From Rhodocyclaceae bacterium (lineage in GTDB: Bacteria; Pseudomonadota; Gammaproteobacteria; Burkholderiales; Rhodocyclaceae), in assembly GCA_016791115.1 (NCBI GenBank), contig JAEUNL010000032.1:1-64000 (forward strand): 64,000 bases of DNA. Direction: 5' to 3'. The notes beneath the pieces were generated by a model that was not told where the DNA came from, made no database searches, and saw nothing but the letters and a program-made list of their open reading frames with translations. The stretch's first letter is position 1. Every line of letters begins with the position of its first letter. Below are positions 56,126 through 64,000 of the stretch, piece by piece. Both the position numbers and the translations under genes were made by a program.

Positions 56126-56563
56126 ATGCGTGCGGGCATTGTCGCCGCGCTGCTGCTTTCCGTGGCGGCGCTTCCCGCAATGGCGGTCGAGTATCGATCG
56201 CTGGCCGAGAACGCACTGCTCTACGATGCCCCATCGGGCAAATCAGAGCCGAAATTCATCATCGCGCGCGGAACGCCGGTCGAGTTGGTGGTTGCGCTCG
56301 ACAAGTGGGTCAAGGTGCGAGATGCCGGCGGTGCGCTCCTTTGGGTCGAGCGCGCCAAGCTGCTCGACCGCCGCACGGTGATCGTCACAGCGGTCAGCGC
56401 GTCTGTCTTGAAAGCCGCCGAAGATAGCGCGCCGGTCGTTTTCGAGGCCGCGCGCGATGTTGTCCTCGATCTGCTTGAAGCCGCTCCGCCCGGCTGGGCG
56501 AAGGTTCGCCATCGCGATGGACAGTCGGGCTTCGTGCGCGTGTCCCAAATCTGGGGCGTTTGA
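56126..56563 (+). CDS. Periplasmic SH3-domain protein
   Basis: 145 residues: signal peptide (MRAGIVAALLLSVAALPAMA, cut near 20) and two bacterial SH3-like repeats (about 22-80, ENALLYDAPSG ... WVKVRDAGGALLWVERAKL; and 85-143, WAKVRHRDGQSGFVRVSQIWGV). Such domains often bind peptidoglycan. It sits between secB and gpsA with gaps of 4 and 12 bp. Exact function unknown. Confidence 0.85.
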   Translation: MRAGIVAALLLSVAALPAMAVEYRSLAENALLYDAPSGKSEPKFIIARGTPVELVVALDKWVKVRDAGGALLWVERAKLLDRRTVIVTAVSASVLKAAEDSAPVVFEAARDVVLDLLEAAPPGWAKVRHRDGQSGFVRVSQIWGV

Positions 56564-56575
56564 GCCGCGCAACCG

Positions 56576-57559
56576 ATGAAACTCGCGATTCTCGGCGCCG
56601 GGGCATGGGGCACCGCCCTCGCGGCGTCTTTCGCGCCCTGGCACGACACGCTGATCTGGTCGCGTGACGCTGTGCAGGCAGCAGGCATGCGCGCTGCTCG
56701 CGAGAACGCGCGATACCTGCCGGGCTGCACCCTGCCGGCGAGTCTGGTCATTGAAAGCGATCTCGCGCGCGCTGTCGACGGGGGCGACCTGCTGCTTGTG
56801 GCAACCCCGTTGTCCGGACTGCGTGCGACGCTGGAGAGCCTGCGCCGCCTGGAAGGCAACCAACCCCTGTTGTGGGCGTGCAAGGGACTTGAGGCGGGAT
56901 CGGCCAAATTGCCGCATCAGATCGTGGCCGAGGTACTGGGCGAGGGCGTTCCGTGCGGTGCTCTGACCGGTCCCAGTTTCGCCGACGAGGTCGCGCGCGG
57001 ACTGCCCACGGCAATCACATTGGCGTCGCGTGACGCCGCTTTTGCGCGTGAAACGGCCGCTGCGCTTCATCATCCGCGATTGCGGATTTATGCCAATACC
57101 GACGTCGTGGGCGCCGAAATCGGCGGGGCCGTCAAGAACGTGATGGCCATCGCGGCGGGAGTCAGCGATGGCATGGGTTTCGGCCTGAACGCGCGGGCGG
57201 CGCTCATCACCCGCGGGCTGGCAGAAATCGCGCGTCTGGGCGAGGCACTCGGGGCGCGACGCGACACCTTCATGGGGCTGGCCGGAATGGGCGATCTGAT
57301 CCTGACCTGTACCGGGGATCTGTCGCGCAACCGGCGGGTTGGTCTGGCACTTGCGCAAGGCAAGGCGCTGGATGACATCTTGCGTGAACTGGGACACATC
57401 GCGGAAGGCGTGAACACTGCGCGCGAAGTGGATCAGCTTGCCCGAAAAATCGGGGTGGATATGCCGATCACGCGAGCGGTGGTGTCCCTGCTGTTCGAAG
57501 GCCGGTCGGCCAAGCAGGCCGTGGAAGCGCTGCTCGCGCGCGATCCCAAGCTCGAGTAG
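56576..57559 (+). CDS. gpsA: Glycerol-3-phosphate dehydrogenase [NAD(P)+]
   Basis: Makes glycerol 3-phosphate from dihydroxyacetone phosphate for phospholipid synthesis. 327 residues: nucleotide loop [44 protein letters not shown], and the catalytic-lysine segment [23 protein letters not shown]. The secB-gpsA neighbourhood is conserved. It is convergent with a small hypothetical gene 15 bp away. Confidence 0.97.
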   Translation: MKLAILGAGAWGTALAASFAPWHDTLIWSRDAVQAAGMRAARENARYLPGCTLPASLVIESDLARAVDGGDLLLVATPLSGLRATLESLRRLEGNQPLLWACKGLEAGSAKLPHQIVAEVLGEGVPCGALTGPSFADEVARGLPTAITLASRDAAFARETAAALHHPRLRIYANTDVVGAEIGGAVKNVMAIAAGVSDGMGFGLNARAALITRGLAEIARLGEALGARRDTFMGLAGMGDLILTCTGDLSRNRRVGLALAQGKALDDILRELGHIAEGVNTAREVDQLARKIGVDMPITRAVVSLLFEGRSAKQAVEALLARDPKLE

Positions 57560-57574
57560 CGTTCGACTGGCGGC

Positions 57575-58006
57575 TCAGCGCCCGTAATACTGGCCAGCAG
57601 GCGAGGGAATCGGCGAATCGGCCGTTACACCGCCGCCGGGGCGCATGCGCAACCAAGGCGTTGCGCACTCCTGAACGGCAGGAAAGTAGGCACGGGATTC
57701 CGGGCAGTAGAGCCGATCCTGATTGGGAATTTCGTACGTGGTGCCGGGGATGCCGCCGTAATATCCGCCGAGGTAGCCCGGCAAAGTCCGGCCGTAACGT
57801 ACGTCGCCTCGCGCTGGTGTCGATGGGGACACCACGACGTAACCGCGCTGGCGCGCGCCATCCGGCACGGGGGCGATGAGCAGGGCACCATCAGGCCCTG
57901 TACGCCTGCCCAGGACGACTCCGCCATAATCGGAAGCGATAACGGGGGCCGCGGAGCCAAGTAGCGCGCCCGCCAGGGCGATTGTCAGGACTGGATTGAT
58001 CCGCAT
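57575..58006 (-). CDS. Secreted hypothetical protein, Gly/Tyr/Pro-rich
   Basis: 143 residues with a signal peptide (MRINPVLTIALAGALLGSAAPVIA, cut near 24). The mature part is rich in Gly, Tyr and Pro (RYGRTLPGYLGGYYGGIPG) and has two cysteines (LYCPESRAYFPAVQECATPW) that probably form one disulfide. The motif YCPESRAYFPAVQEC is a recurrent signature of small secreted betaproteobacterial proteins of unknown function. GGGAG lies upstream of the ATG. Confidence 0.75.
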   Translation of the reverse strand: MRINPVLTIALAGALLGSAAPVIASDYGGVVLGRRTGPDGALLIAPVPDGARQRGYVVVSPSTPARGDVRYGRTLPGYLGGYYGGIPGTTYEIPNQDRLYCPESRAYFPAVQECATPWLRMRPGGGVTADSPIPSPAGQYYGR

Positions 58007-58072
58007 TGTTGTTCTCCCGGAATGGCCGCTCGACGGCGCACAATACACTTAACAGCCTACTCCATTTGCTGC

Positions 58073-58558
58073 TTACCCGCTTGTGCCGAACGGATGATCT
58101 GCGCCGGCGAACCCGATCTGGCGCCAGGCTTCGAATAGGATGACCGCCACGCTGTTGGAGAGGTTGATGCTGCGCGATCCGGCGCACATCGGGATGCGGA
58201 TCAACTGATCTGCCGGCAGCGATTCGAGCACCGACGACGGCAGCCCTCGTGTCTCCGAACCGAACAGCAAGACGTCGTCGCGCGAGTAGGAAACGTCGGC
58301 ATAGCCGGTCGTGCCGCGCGTAGAGGCTGCAAACATGCGCCGGCTGCCGAGGGCCGCGGTGCAGGCCGGCCAATCGTCATGCACGCACACAGTCGCAAGC
58401 TCGCGATAGTCGAGTCCTGCCCGCATCATCGCCCGGTTGGTGAGCTGGAAGCCGAGTGGCCTGACCAGATGCAGGCGTGCACCGGTATTCGCGCACAGGC
58501 GCATCACGTTGCCCGTGTTGGGTGGAATCTCCGGCTGGTAAAGCACGATGTCGATCAT
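58073..58558 (-). CDS. trmL: tRNA (cytidine/uridine-34-2'-O)-methyltransferase TrmL
   Basis: 161-residue SPOUT enzyme that methylates the wobble ribose of tRNA-Leu. Family segments: [29 protein letters not shown] at the N-terminus and, forming the SAM-binding knot, [16 protein letters not shown] and [20 protein letters not shown]. It lies between a hypothetical gene and comF on the minus strand. Confidence 0.95.
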   Translation of the reverse strand: MIDIVLYQPEIPPNTGNVMRLCANTGARLHLVRPLGFQLTNRAMMRAGLDYRELATVCVHDDWPACTAALGSRRMFAASTRGTTGYADVSYSRDDVLLFGSETRGLPSSVLESLPADQLIRIPMCAGSRSINLSNSVAVILFEAWRQIGFAGADHPFGTSG

Positions 58559-58584
58559 GGTGCTGGATTATGGGTTGCGCGCGA

Positions 58585-59271
58585 TCATTCGCGCAGGGTT
58601 CGCGCAACGACCACATTGACGACGCGACTCGCGCCGCGCTGCTTGAGAACGCGCGCGAACTCGTCGAGCGTGGCGCCGGTGGTCATCACATCATCGACCA
58701 CGACTACCTTCTTTCCACCTAGATCCTGCGTGCAGCGAAAGGCGCCGCGAATGTTCTTGCGACGCGCTTTCCAGGGCAGGCTCGCCTGAGGTGCGATTAT
58801 CCGGTCCTTCACGCACAGGTCGACCAACAGCGGCAGATTCCAGTGCTGCGCAAGGTGGCGCGCGATCTCGACGGACTGGTTGAAACCTCGTTCGGCCAGC
58901 CGGGCCGGGTGTACCGGCAACGGGATCAGGCAGTCGGCTTCCTGCGGCCGGAACTGGCCGGCCAGTGATGCGGCGAGCCAGGGCGCCAGTGCAAGGCGGG
59001 CGCGATACTTGAGCGCCAGAATCATTTCCCGAACCGGGAAGTCGTAACTCCATCGCGCAAAAGTGGCATCGAAGTGCGGCGCATCGCGCAGACAGGCCCC
59101 GCAGGTCTGCCCGGCCGGGCTCGGCAGGGCGCACTGGGGACAGCGCTCCGCAGGCAATGCCGGCAGGTCTTTCCGGCAGTCGGTGCAAAGGAAGTCGCGA
59201 CCCGCCGGCGCGCCGCAGGCGTAGCAATCCTGCGGCAGCAGCCACGCCGCGAGGCGGCCTGCAGCGCTCAC
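58585..59271 (-). CDS. comF: ComF-family phosphoribosyltransferase-like protein
   Basis: 228 residues from a GTG at 59271. Two N-terminal zinc-ribbon cysteine pairs (CYACG, CTDC, CPQC, CGAC) and a phosphoribosyltransferase domain with the PRPP loop [14 protein letters not shown]. ComF helps move single-stranded DNA to the cytoplasm during natural transformation; in many species it lies next to bioB/bioC, as here. A longer in-frame extension upstream overlaps bioB and is not credible. Confidence 0.9.
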   Translation of the reverse strand: MSAAGRLAAWLLPQDCYACGAPAGRDFLCTDCRKDLPALPAERCPQCALPSPAGQTCGACLRDAPHFDATFARWSYDFPVREMILALKYRARLALAPWLAASLAGQFRPQEADCLIPLPVHPARLAERGFNQSVEIARHLAQHWNLPLLVDLCVKDRIIAPQASLPWKARRKNIRGAFRCTQDLGGKKVVVVDDVMTTGATLDEFARVLKQRGASRVVNVVVARTLRE

Positions 59272-59315
59272 GCGGGATCTCCGCGCGGAGTGCCCGGAGT
59301 GCCTTGTGCGGCGCG

Positions 59316-59321
59316 TATAAT
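59316..59321 (+). promoter_or_regulatory. -10 element for bioB-bioC
   Basis: TATAAT at 59316-59321 in the 90-bp comF-bioB divergent gap, giving a leader of about 34 bases before the bioB ATG. No clear -35 at 17 bp. Confidence 0.45.
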
Positions 59322-59361
59322 CCCGGCTTCCCGCAGTCTGCCTGCCATTCGGGGTGATCCC

Positions 59362-60342
59362 ATGTCTGCCGTCGTCACGAGCCCTGTCGAGTCCGCCGCC
59401 ACACCCGCCCAAAAACGCTGGACCGTGGCGCAAATCGAAGCCTTGTTCGCCCTGCCGTTCACTGACCTGATGTTCCGCGCGCAGCAGGTGCATCGCGCAC
59501 ATTTTGATGCCAATGCGATCCAGCGGTCGACCCTGTTGTCGATCAAGACCGGCGGCTGTTCCGAAGACTGTGGCTATTGCTCGCAGGCGGCGCGCTACAA
59601 CACTGGTCTCGAACGCGAGGAACTGATGCCGCTTGGCGAAGTGCTGCAGGCGGCGAGGACTGCCAAGGAAGGCGGCGCGTCGCGCTTCTGCATGGGGGCG
59701 GCTTGGCGTGGCCCGAAGCAGAAGGATCTCGATCAGGTGCTCGAGATGGTGCGCGAGGTCAAGTCGCTCGGACTGGAAACCTGCGTCACGCTGGGCATGC
59801 TCAAGGAAGGCCAGGCCGAACAGCTCAAGGATGCCGGGCTCGATTACTACAATCACAACATCGACACTGCACCGGAGTTCTACGGTGCCGTCATCGGCAC
59901 CCACAACCAGGGCGATCGCTTCGATACCCTGGAGAAGGTACGCGATGCAGGCATCAACGTGTGTTGTGGCGGCATCATCGGCATGGGCGAATCGCGCCGC
60001 ATGCGCGCGGCGCTGATCGCCGAACTCGCCAACATGGATCCGCCGCCGGAGTCGGTGCCGATCAATCATCTCGTGCAGGTCGAAGGCACGCCGCTCGCGA
60101 ACGCGGCGCCGCTGGACCCGTTCGAGTTCGTGCGCACCATCGCCTGTGCGCGCATCACCATGCCGAACTCTTACGTGCGATTGTCCGCCGGGCGGCAGCA
60201 GATGAGCGACGAGTTGCAGGCGCTATGCTTCCTGGCCGGCGCCAATTCGATTTTCTACGGCGACAAGCTGCTCACCACCGGCAATCCGGAAGCTGATCGC
60301 GACCGCGGACTGCTCGAGCGGCTCGGCATGAAGGCCGTCTGA
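59362..60342 (+). CDS. bioB: Biotin synthase
   Basis: Radical-SAM enzyme that inserts sulfur into dethiobiotin. 326 residues: radical-SAM cysteines in [19 protein letters not shown] (CxxxCxxC), [35 protein letters not shown] and RLSAGRQQM. The ATG at 59362 follows GGGGTGAT. The earlier in-frame ATG at 59074 overlaps comF and is rejected. Confidence 0.97.
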   Translation: MSAVVTSPVESAATPAQKRWTVAQIEALFALPFTDLMFRAQQVHRAHFDANAIQRSTLLSIKTGGCSEDCGYCSQAARYNTGLEREELMPLGEVLQAARTAKEGGASRFCMGAAWRGPKQKDLDQVLEMVREVKSLGLETCVTLGMLKEGQAEQLKDAGLDYYNHNIDTAPEFYGAVIGTHNQGDRFDTLEKVRDAGINVCCGGIIGMGESRRMRAALIAELANMDPPPESVPINHLVQVEGTPLANAAPLDPFEFVRTIACARITMPNSYVRLSAGRQQMSDELQALCFLAGANSIFYGDKLLTTGNPEADRDRGLLERLGMKAV

Positions 60343-60349
60343 TCCCTTT

Positions 60350-61276
60350 GTGCCGTTGAAGCTGGCGCAGGGCCGCGCGGACGATTCGCGCTTTGACATC
60401 GAACGCAATGCGGTGCTGCGCAATGCCTCGCGCGCGGCGCGGGGCTACGATGCCGCGGCCGTGCTGGCGCGCGAGGTGTCCCGCCGCATGGGCGAGCGGC
60501 TCGATCTGGTGAAGATCCAGCCGCAGCGCATTCTCGACGTCGGATGCGGCACGGGTGCGGATTTGCGCCTGCTCGCCGAACGCTATCCCCAGGCCCATCG
60601 CGTCGGCTGCGATTTCTCGAGTGCGATGCTGCGCGAGGCGGGCGGCGAGCTGCCGTGGTTCAAGCGCCTGCTGCCCGGCGGCCGTGCACGCGAGGCGGCG
60701 CGCGTCTGCGGCGAGGCTTCGCGCCTGCCGTTCGCCGAGCGCAGCATGTCGATGCTATGGTCGAACCTGATGCTGCACTGGCTGACCGATCCGCTGCCTG
60801 CGTTGCGCGAAATGCATCGCGTGCTGGCAATCGATGGCCTGCTCATGTTCACCGCCTTCGGGCCCGATACGCTCAAGGAATTGCGCCGGTGCTTCGGACA
60901 AGCGGACGATGCGCCGCACGTGCATCGCTTCATCGACATGCACGATCTGGGCGACGCACTGGTTGGCGCCGGATTCGCCGAGCCGGTGATGGACATGGAG
61001 ACGCTCACCCTGACCTACGATTCGCTCGACGCATTGTTGCGTGATTTGCGTGTCTCGGGTGGCCAGTGTGCGCTGGCCGGGCGCAGGCGCGGGCTGACCG
61101 GCAAGCAGACCTGGTCTCGGGTGCGCGCCGCTTACGAGCTGCACCGCCGCGAAGGCCGCTTGCCTGCGACCTTCGAGGTGGTCTACGGCCACGCGTGGAA
61201 GCCCGCGCCGCGCACTGCGCCGGATGGGCGCAACATCGTCAGATTCGATCCGAAGCAACGCGGCAGGGCGCTGTGA
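60350..61276 (+). CDS. bioC: Malonyl-ACP O-methyltransferase BioC
   Basis: Methylates malonyl-ACP so that it can enter fatty-acid synthesis as the biotin pimelate precursor. 308 residues from a GTG at 60350, 7 bp after bioB. SAM motif ILDVGCGTGADLRLL, motif LWSNLMLHWLTDPLPALREMHRVL and FTAFGPDTLKELR are characteristic of BioC. The 3' end overlaps the next small gene (GTGA). Confidence 0.93.
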   Translation: MPLKLAQGRADDSRFDIERNAVLRNASRAARGYDAAAVLAREVSRRMGERLDLVKIQPQRILDVGCGTGADLRLLAERYPQAHRVGCDFSSAMLREAGGELPWFKRLLPGGRAREAARVCGEASRLPFAERSMSMLWSNLMLHWLTDPLPALREMHRVLAIDGLLMFTAFGPDTLKELRRCFGQADDAPHVHRFIDMHDLGDALVGAGFAEPVMDMETLTLTYDSLDALLRDLRVSGGQCALAGRRRGLTGKQTWSRVRAAYELHRREGRLPATFEVVYGHAWKPAPRTAPDGRNIVRFDPKQRGRAL

Positions 61277-61425
61277 AGCGCGCCAAGCAGACGCGGATCA
61301 AGCCGCGCAATCCGGTCGCGACAGCACCCCTGCTGACCAAGGGGGGCGCACATCAGTTGCGCGGCAAGAAAGCGAAACGGGCGCGGCAGAAGGCGGCCTT
61401 CCGCAAGGATCTGCTTGCGAAATAG
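61273..61425 (+). CDS. Small basic protein, unknown function
   Basis: 50 residues translated from a GTG that overlaps the bioC stop. It is very basic: about 17 Lys/Arg, with KRAKQTRIKPRNP at the N-terminus and KKAKRARQKAAFRKDLLAK at the C-terminus. It could bind nucleic acid or a ribosomal component. The tight coupling to bioC argues it is translated, but I do not recognise a family. Confidence 0.55.
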   Translation: MKRAKQTRIKPRNPVATAPLLTKGGAHQLRGKKAKRARQKAAFRKDLLAK

Positions 61426-61849
61426 GCAGGCGGCGGCGTTTGCGGACGCCTCGATTCAGGCTGAAGTGTGATATTTGTCACGCCGCTTGAACGCTTGGCA
61501 GAGGGAAATCATCCGTTAGACCTATGGTTAAGTTTGTCGGGCGCTTGTTACGATGCGTTTCATCGGGAATCACAAGAAGACACCGACAGGGCGTCCGAGC
61601 ACAGCGAGCAAGGTCTGGAGGTCAGTAAAAAAGCAAATCGCGCTCATCGGATAGCAAACAGAAGAAAGTCATACGAGGTCAGGAAATTGGATTCCCTTCG
61701 CCGGCGACAAGCCGGCGATTTGTTTTGTGGCACACCTGAAAGGCGCATGGGCCGGGTGTTCTAGGTCTTGCTGGCTGCAGACTCAGCGTACATGCGCCTT
61801 CCGAGGTCGGGTGCCTGTAGGTCGTTAATCCACGGGCATCTCGGGCGGG
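61426..61849. other. Intergenic region with possible sRNA and terminator
   Basis: 424 bp without a convincing gene, more AT-rich than its surroundings. An open frame (61468-61764, 98 codons) runs through it but covers the terminator hairpin and has atypical codon use. A weak -10 TACGAT lies at 61549-61554. A transcript from there to the terminator would be about 165 bases; alternatively the whole stretch is a long 3' untranslated end of the biotin operon. Confidence 0.4.
61698..61726 (+). terminator. Intrinsic terminator
   Basis: Perfect 8-bp stem TCGCCGGC (61698-61705) / GCCGGCGA (61711-61718), 5-base loop GACAA, then TTTGTTTT. It works on the plus strand only; the complement has no T tract. 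It lies 270 bp beyond the last plus-strand gene. Confidence 0.8.
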
Positions 61850-62611
61850 TCAGGGATTGAGCTGACGATACACGCTGTCGGCAACCCGCATCAGGTCGGA
61901 CTTGGCGATCTCGCCCGACAGGGCATAGCCAAGTTTGCCGTCGAGCCAGTAGAACACGCCGACCTTGCCCTCCTGCGCGAAGCGGAACGCCGTCTCGCGG
62001 TTGTCGCTCGCGTCCGTACGTACGTAGAGCGTGAGCCGCTGGCCTCGCGTGTCCTGGTACATGAACTGCGCCACCGGACCCGATTCGCCGGGCAACAAGC
62101 GCCCGCCGACCAGTTCGAATCCCTCGTTGCGCAGGGCGGGCGCCCTGACCGACGAACCGAGCCGTTTCGAAAGCCAGGTGACGAGGTGCTGTTCCTGGTC
62201 CGCCGTGACTTCCACCGGGTGGCGTACCTCGGGCACATAGACCACGTGTGCGATGGCAGCAGCCCTTGGCAGTGCGGCGGTTTCGAACTGGCCGGTGCCG
62301 CCGACATGGCCGCGCGCGACATAGCCGACGACCACGCCGAGCGCTAACCAGGCCACCATCGCGGCGATGCGCAGCGGCATCGCGCGGGGCGCGTTGCGTG
62401 CGGCGTGGGCCAGCCGCGCGGGTATCGGCTCCTGCATCACGCTGTCGTAGCGCCGGTGCAGCAGACCGTTCTGATCGCGCCAGGCGGCAAGCTGCTCCTG
62501 CACCGCCGGGCGTTCCTCGAGCCACGCCGCCACCTGCAGCCGCTCTGCTGCGTCGAGGCGACCGTCGGCGTAGGCGTGAAGCTGCTCTTCGCTGATCGTC
62601 TGTACGCTCAT
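61850..62611 (-). CDS. Membrane anti-sigma factor
   Basis: 253 residues. The N-terminal cytoplasmic part starts TISEEQLHAYADGRLDAAERLQVAAWL, typical of anti-sigma domains, but the zinc-binding CxxC of ZAS proteins is missing. One membrane helix (about 79-97) separates it from a periplasmic domain (about 105-253). It overlaps the sigma gene as ATGA on the same strand. It probably holds the sigma factor inactive until an envelope or oxidative signal acts on it (inference). Confidence 0.87.
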   Translation of the reverse strand: MSVQTISEEQLHAYADGRLDAAERLQVAAWLEERPAVQEQLAAWRDQNGLLHRRYDSVMQEPIPARLAHAARNAPRAMPLRIAAMVAWLALGVVVGYVARGHVGGTGQFETAALPRAAAIAHVVYVPEVRHPVEVTADQEQHLVTWLSKRLGSSVRAPALRNEGFELVGGRLLPGESGPVAQFMYQDTRGQRLTLYVRTDASDNRETAFRFAQEGKVGVFYWLDGKLGYALSGEIAKSDLMRVADSVYRQLNP

Positions 62612-63114
62612 TTGATCACCTTGAGCTGGGGCGCCGCGGCAAGTTCCACGCCGGAGAGCAGCGCGCGCAGGCGCTCCCGTCCGCGCGAGAGGCGCGACAT
62701 CACGGTGCCGATCGGCGTGCCGACGATGCGCGCTGCCTCTTCGTAGGAGAGGTCTTCCAGGCCGACGAGCAACAGCACTTCGCGCTGTTCTGCCGATAGC
62801 CGCGACAGGGCGCGGTCGAGATCGCGCAACTCCAGGTTGTCGGATTGCGTCGCACGCAGCGGAAGATCGGGCAGCAGTTCATCCGCGAGGTAATCGATGT
62901 TCGCCGCGGATTTGATCTGGTTGACGAAAATGTTGTGCATGATGGTGAAAAGCCATGCGCGCAGATTGCCCGGCCGCCACAGCGAGAACCGCGACAGCGC
63001 GCGTTCGAGCGTGTCCTGTACCAGATCGTCCGCACGCGCTGCGTCGCCGGTCAACGCGCGGGCGTAACGGCGCAGGCGCGGAATTTCGGCGACGATGAGG
63101 TCTCGGCTGGACAT
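62608..63114 (-). CDS. ECF sigma factor
   Basis: 168 residues with only sigma regions 2 and 4: LVQDTLERALSRFSLW ... RAWLFTIMHNIFVN (region 2, -10 binding) and LSAEQREVLLLVGLEDLSYEEAARIVGTPIGTVMSRLSRGRERL (region 4, -35 binding). Its partner anti-sigma is encoded immediately after. The signal and regulon are unknown; no ECF promoter was recognised by eye upstream. Confidence 0.93.
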   Translation of the reverse strand: MSSRDLIVAEIPRLRRYARALTGDAARADDLVQDTLERALSRFSLWRPGNLRAWLFTIMHNIFVNQIKSAANIDYLADELLPDLPLRATQSDNLELRDLDRALSRLSAEQREVLLLVGLEDLSYEEAARIVGTPIGTVMSRLSRGRERLRALLSGVELAAAPQLKVIK

Positions 63115-63266
63115 GAGTTCGTTGGGTGGCGACGATGCCCGGGCTATCGTCGCGTTTTGTCATCATCCTGTAAACAGTCCGGTTGCGCGCTTATTCCGTT
63201 TTCCTCCCGTTGCATCCTGGGGCAGGCGGGGCCGCGGGGTACGCGATGGCGGCATATCATTGCCGG

Positions 63267-64000
63267 ATGGATCATCTGAACGCATTCATGCAGGCCCGGG
63301 CAGCGCTGGCCGAGGCAGATGTCGATCGCAAGCTCGATCTGACGGGGCGCATTGCCGCGCTGTCGATCGCACCGGAAGATGCCGTCGCGGCCTGCGATCT
63401 GATCGACCAGCCCGGCCGTCCGGCGCGGCCCCGGCTTGTGCCCCCGCAGCAGGTCGGCCGGCGGCGTGTCGGCAGCCGACAGGGACACGCGGCCCTGATC
63501 CACGCGCTGGCGCACATCGAGTTCAACGCAATCAACCTGGCGCTCGACTGCGTCTGCCGGTTTCGCGGGCATCCCGTCGACTTCTACCGCGACTGGCTCA
63601 GAGTGGCGGCGGAAGAGGGGCTGCACTTCCGCTTGCTGCGCGATCACCTGCGCACCCTCGGCTTCGACTACGGGGACTTCGATGCCCATGACGGCTTGTG
63701 GCAGATGGCAGTCCGCACTGCCCACGATCCGCTCGCCCGCATGGCGCTGGTGCCTCGTCTGCTCGAAGCGCGCGGACTGGATGCGACACCCGGCATCATG
63801 GACAAGCTCGGTGGCATTGGCGATACCGCGGGGGTGGCGATCCTGGAGATCGTCCTGCGCGACGAGATCGGCCACGTCGCCATCGGCGATCGCTGGTTCC
63901 GCCATTTGTGCGCCCTGCGCGGCGTGGCACCGGAAGCGACCTACCGGCGTTTGCTCGAGGAGTATTCGGCGCCGAAGCTTGCCAGGCCGGTCAATCGGCA
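63267..64000 (+). CDS. DUF455 ferritin-like protein, 3' end cut
   Basis: The reading frame runs past the window edge, with 244 residues visible from ATG 63267 (an in-frame ATG at 63246 is an alternative). DUF455 members have a ferritin-like four-helix fold with metal-binding Glu/His; here HIEFNAINLALD, RVAAEEGLHFRLLRDHL and LRDEIGHVAIGDRWFR supply the expected EExxH/E-x-x-H pattern. They are predicted di-iron oxygenases; the MiaE family is related. Function of this one is unknown. Confidence 0.82.
   Translation, partial: MDHLNAFMQARAALAEADVDRKLDLTGRIAALSIAPEDAVAACDLIDQPGRPARPRLVPPQQVGRRRVGSRQGHAALIHALAHIEFNAINLALDCVCRFRGHPVDFYRDWLRVAAEEGLHFRLLRDHLRTLGFDYGDFDAHDGLWQMAVRTAHDPLARMALVPRLLEARGLDATPGIMDKLGGIGDTAGVAILEIVLRDEIGHVAIGDRWFRHLCALRGVAPEATYRRLLEEYSAPKLARPVNR

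Noticed and set aside
59074..59361. Upstream extension of bioB
   Set aside because: It lies antisense within comF; the biotin synthase family starts near MSAVV, just after a ribosome binding site.
61468..61764. 98-codon plus-strand frame downstream of bioC
   Set aside because: It spans an intrinsic terminator hairpin, has codon use unlike its neighbours and no family resemblance.

Overview
The window is a GC-rich stretch of bacterial chromosome, densely packed with ordinary-looking genes. Gene content and order (mutM / TPR lipoprotein-lolB-ispE-tRNA-Gln-prs-rplY-pth-ychF; glnA-ntrB-ntrC; coaX-coaE-zapD-yacG; ctpA-envC-gpmA; rhodanese-grxC-secB-gpsA-trmL-comF-bioB-bioC) point to a betaproteobacterium, probably near the Rhodocyclales/Nitrosomonadales. 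That placement is inference from families and synteny; no 16S gene is present. I saw no rRNA, CRISPR array, insertion sequence, prophage or integrase.

Layout. 1-2055 (minus): a truncated bacterial dynamin-like GTPase and mutM. 2168-9397 (plus): outer-membrane assembly, isoprenoid, PRPP and translation genes around a tRNA-Gln. 9377-14005: a divergent pair, a membrane GH17-type protein and an NdvB-like GH17-GT2 beta-glucan synthase. 14052-16462 (minus): a thioredoxin and a PAS/GGDEF diguanylate cyclase. 16666-20239: gluQ facing a minus-strand cardiolipin synthase / EEP phosphodiesterase / rhodanese run. 20240-25323: the nitrogen-control locus, glnA, a DUF4124 protein and ntrBC; upstream of glnA I can read a sigma-54 promoter with two NtrC enhancer sites. 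25405-29323: biotin ligase and coenzyme A genes, then zapD and yacG. 29459-32360: an ATM1-type ABC exporter divergent from a methyltransferase. 32537-47430 (plus): a 15-kb fatty-acid island with a PsrA-like TetR repressor, fadE, two thiolases, two multifunctional beta-oxidation enzymes of opposite domain order, a thioesterase, FadL, a crotonase and a GDSL autotransporter esterase. 47471-54392: a YdcF protein, two small membrane proteins, a MoeB-like enzyme, a processing protease, EnvC and gpmA. 54598-61425: an ArsR regulator with persulfide-sensor-like cysteines, rhodanese, glutaredoxin, secB, gpsA, trmL, comF and biotin genes. 61850-63114 (minus): an ECF sigma / anti-sigma pair. 63267-end: a truncated DUF455 ferritin-like protein.

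How it works together. The fatty-acid island looks like a self-contained route: surface release of acyl chains (esterase), uptake (FadL), beta-oxidation and thioester release, under a repressor whose own promoter carries a CAAAC-N4-GTTTG operator. The glnA promoter architecture matches its neighbours NtrB/NtrC. The ArsR-rhodanese-glutaredoxin order suggests control of sulfane sulfur. The non-coding signals (glnA enhancer pair, PsrA box cluster, terminator-like hairpin inside pth, possible sRNA downstream of bioC, structured yacG/ABC spacer) are the least expected parts of the window.
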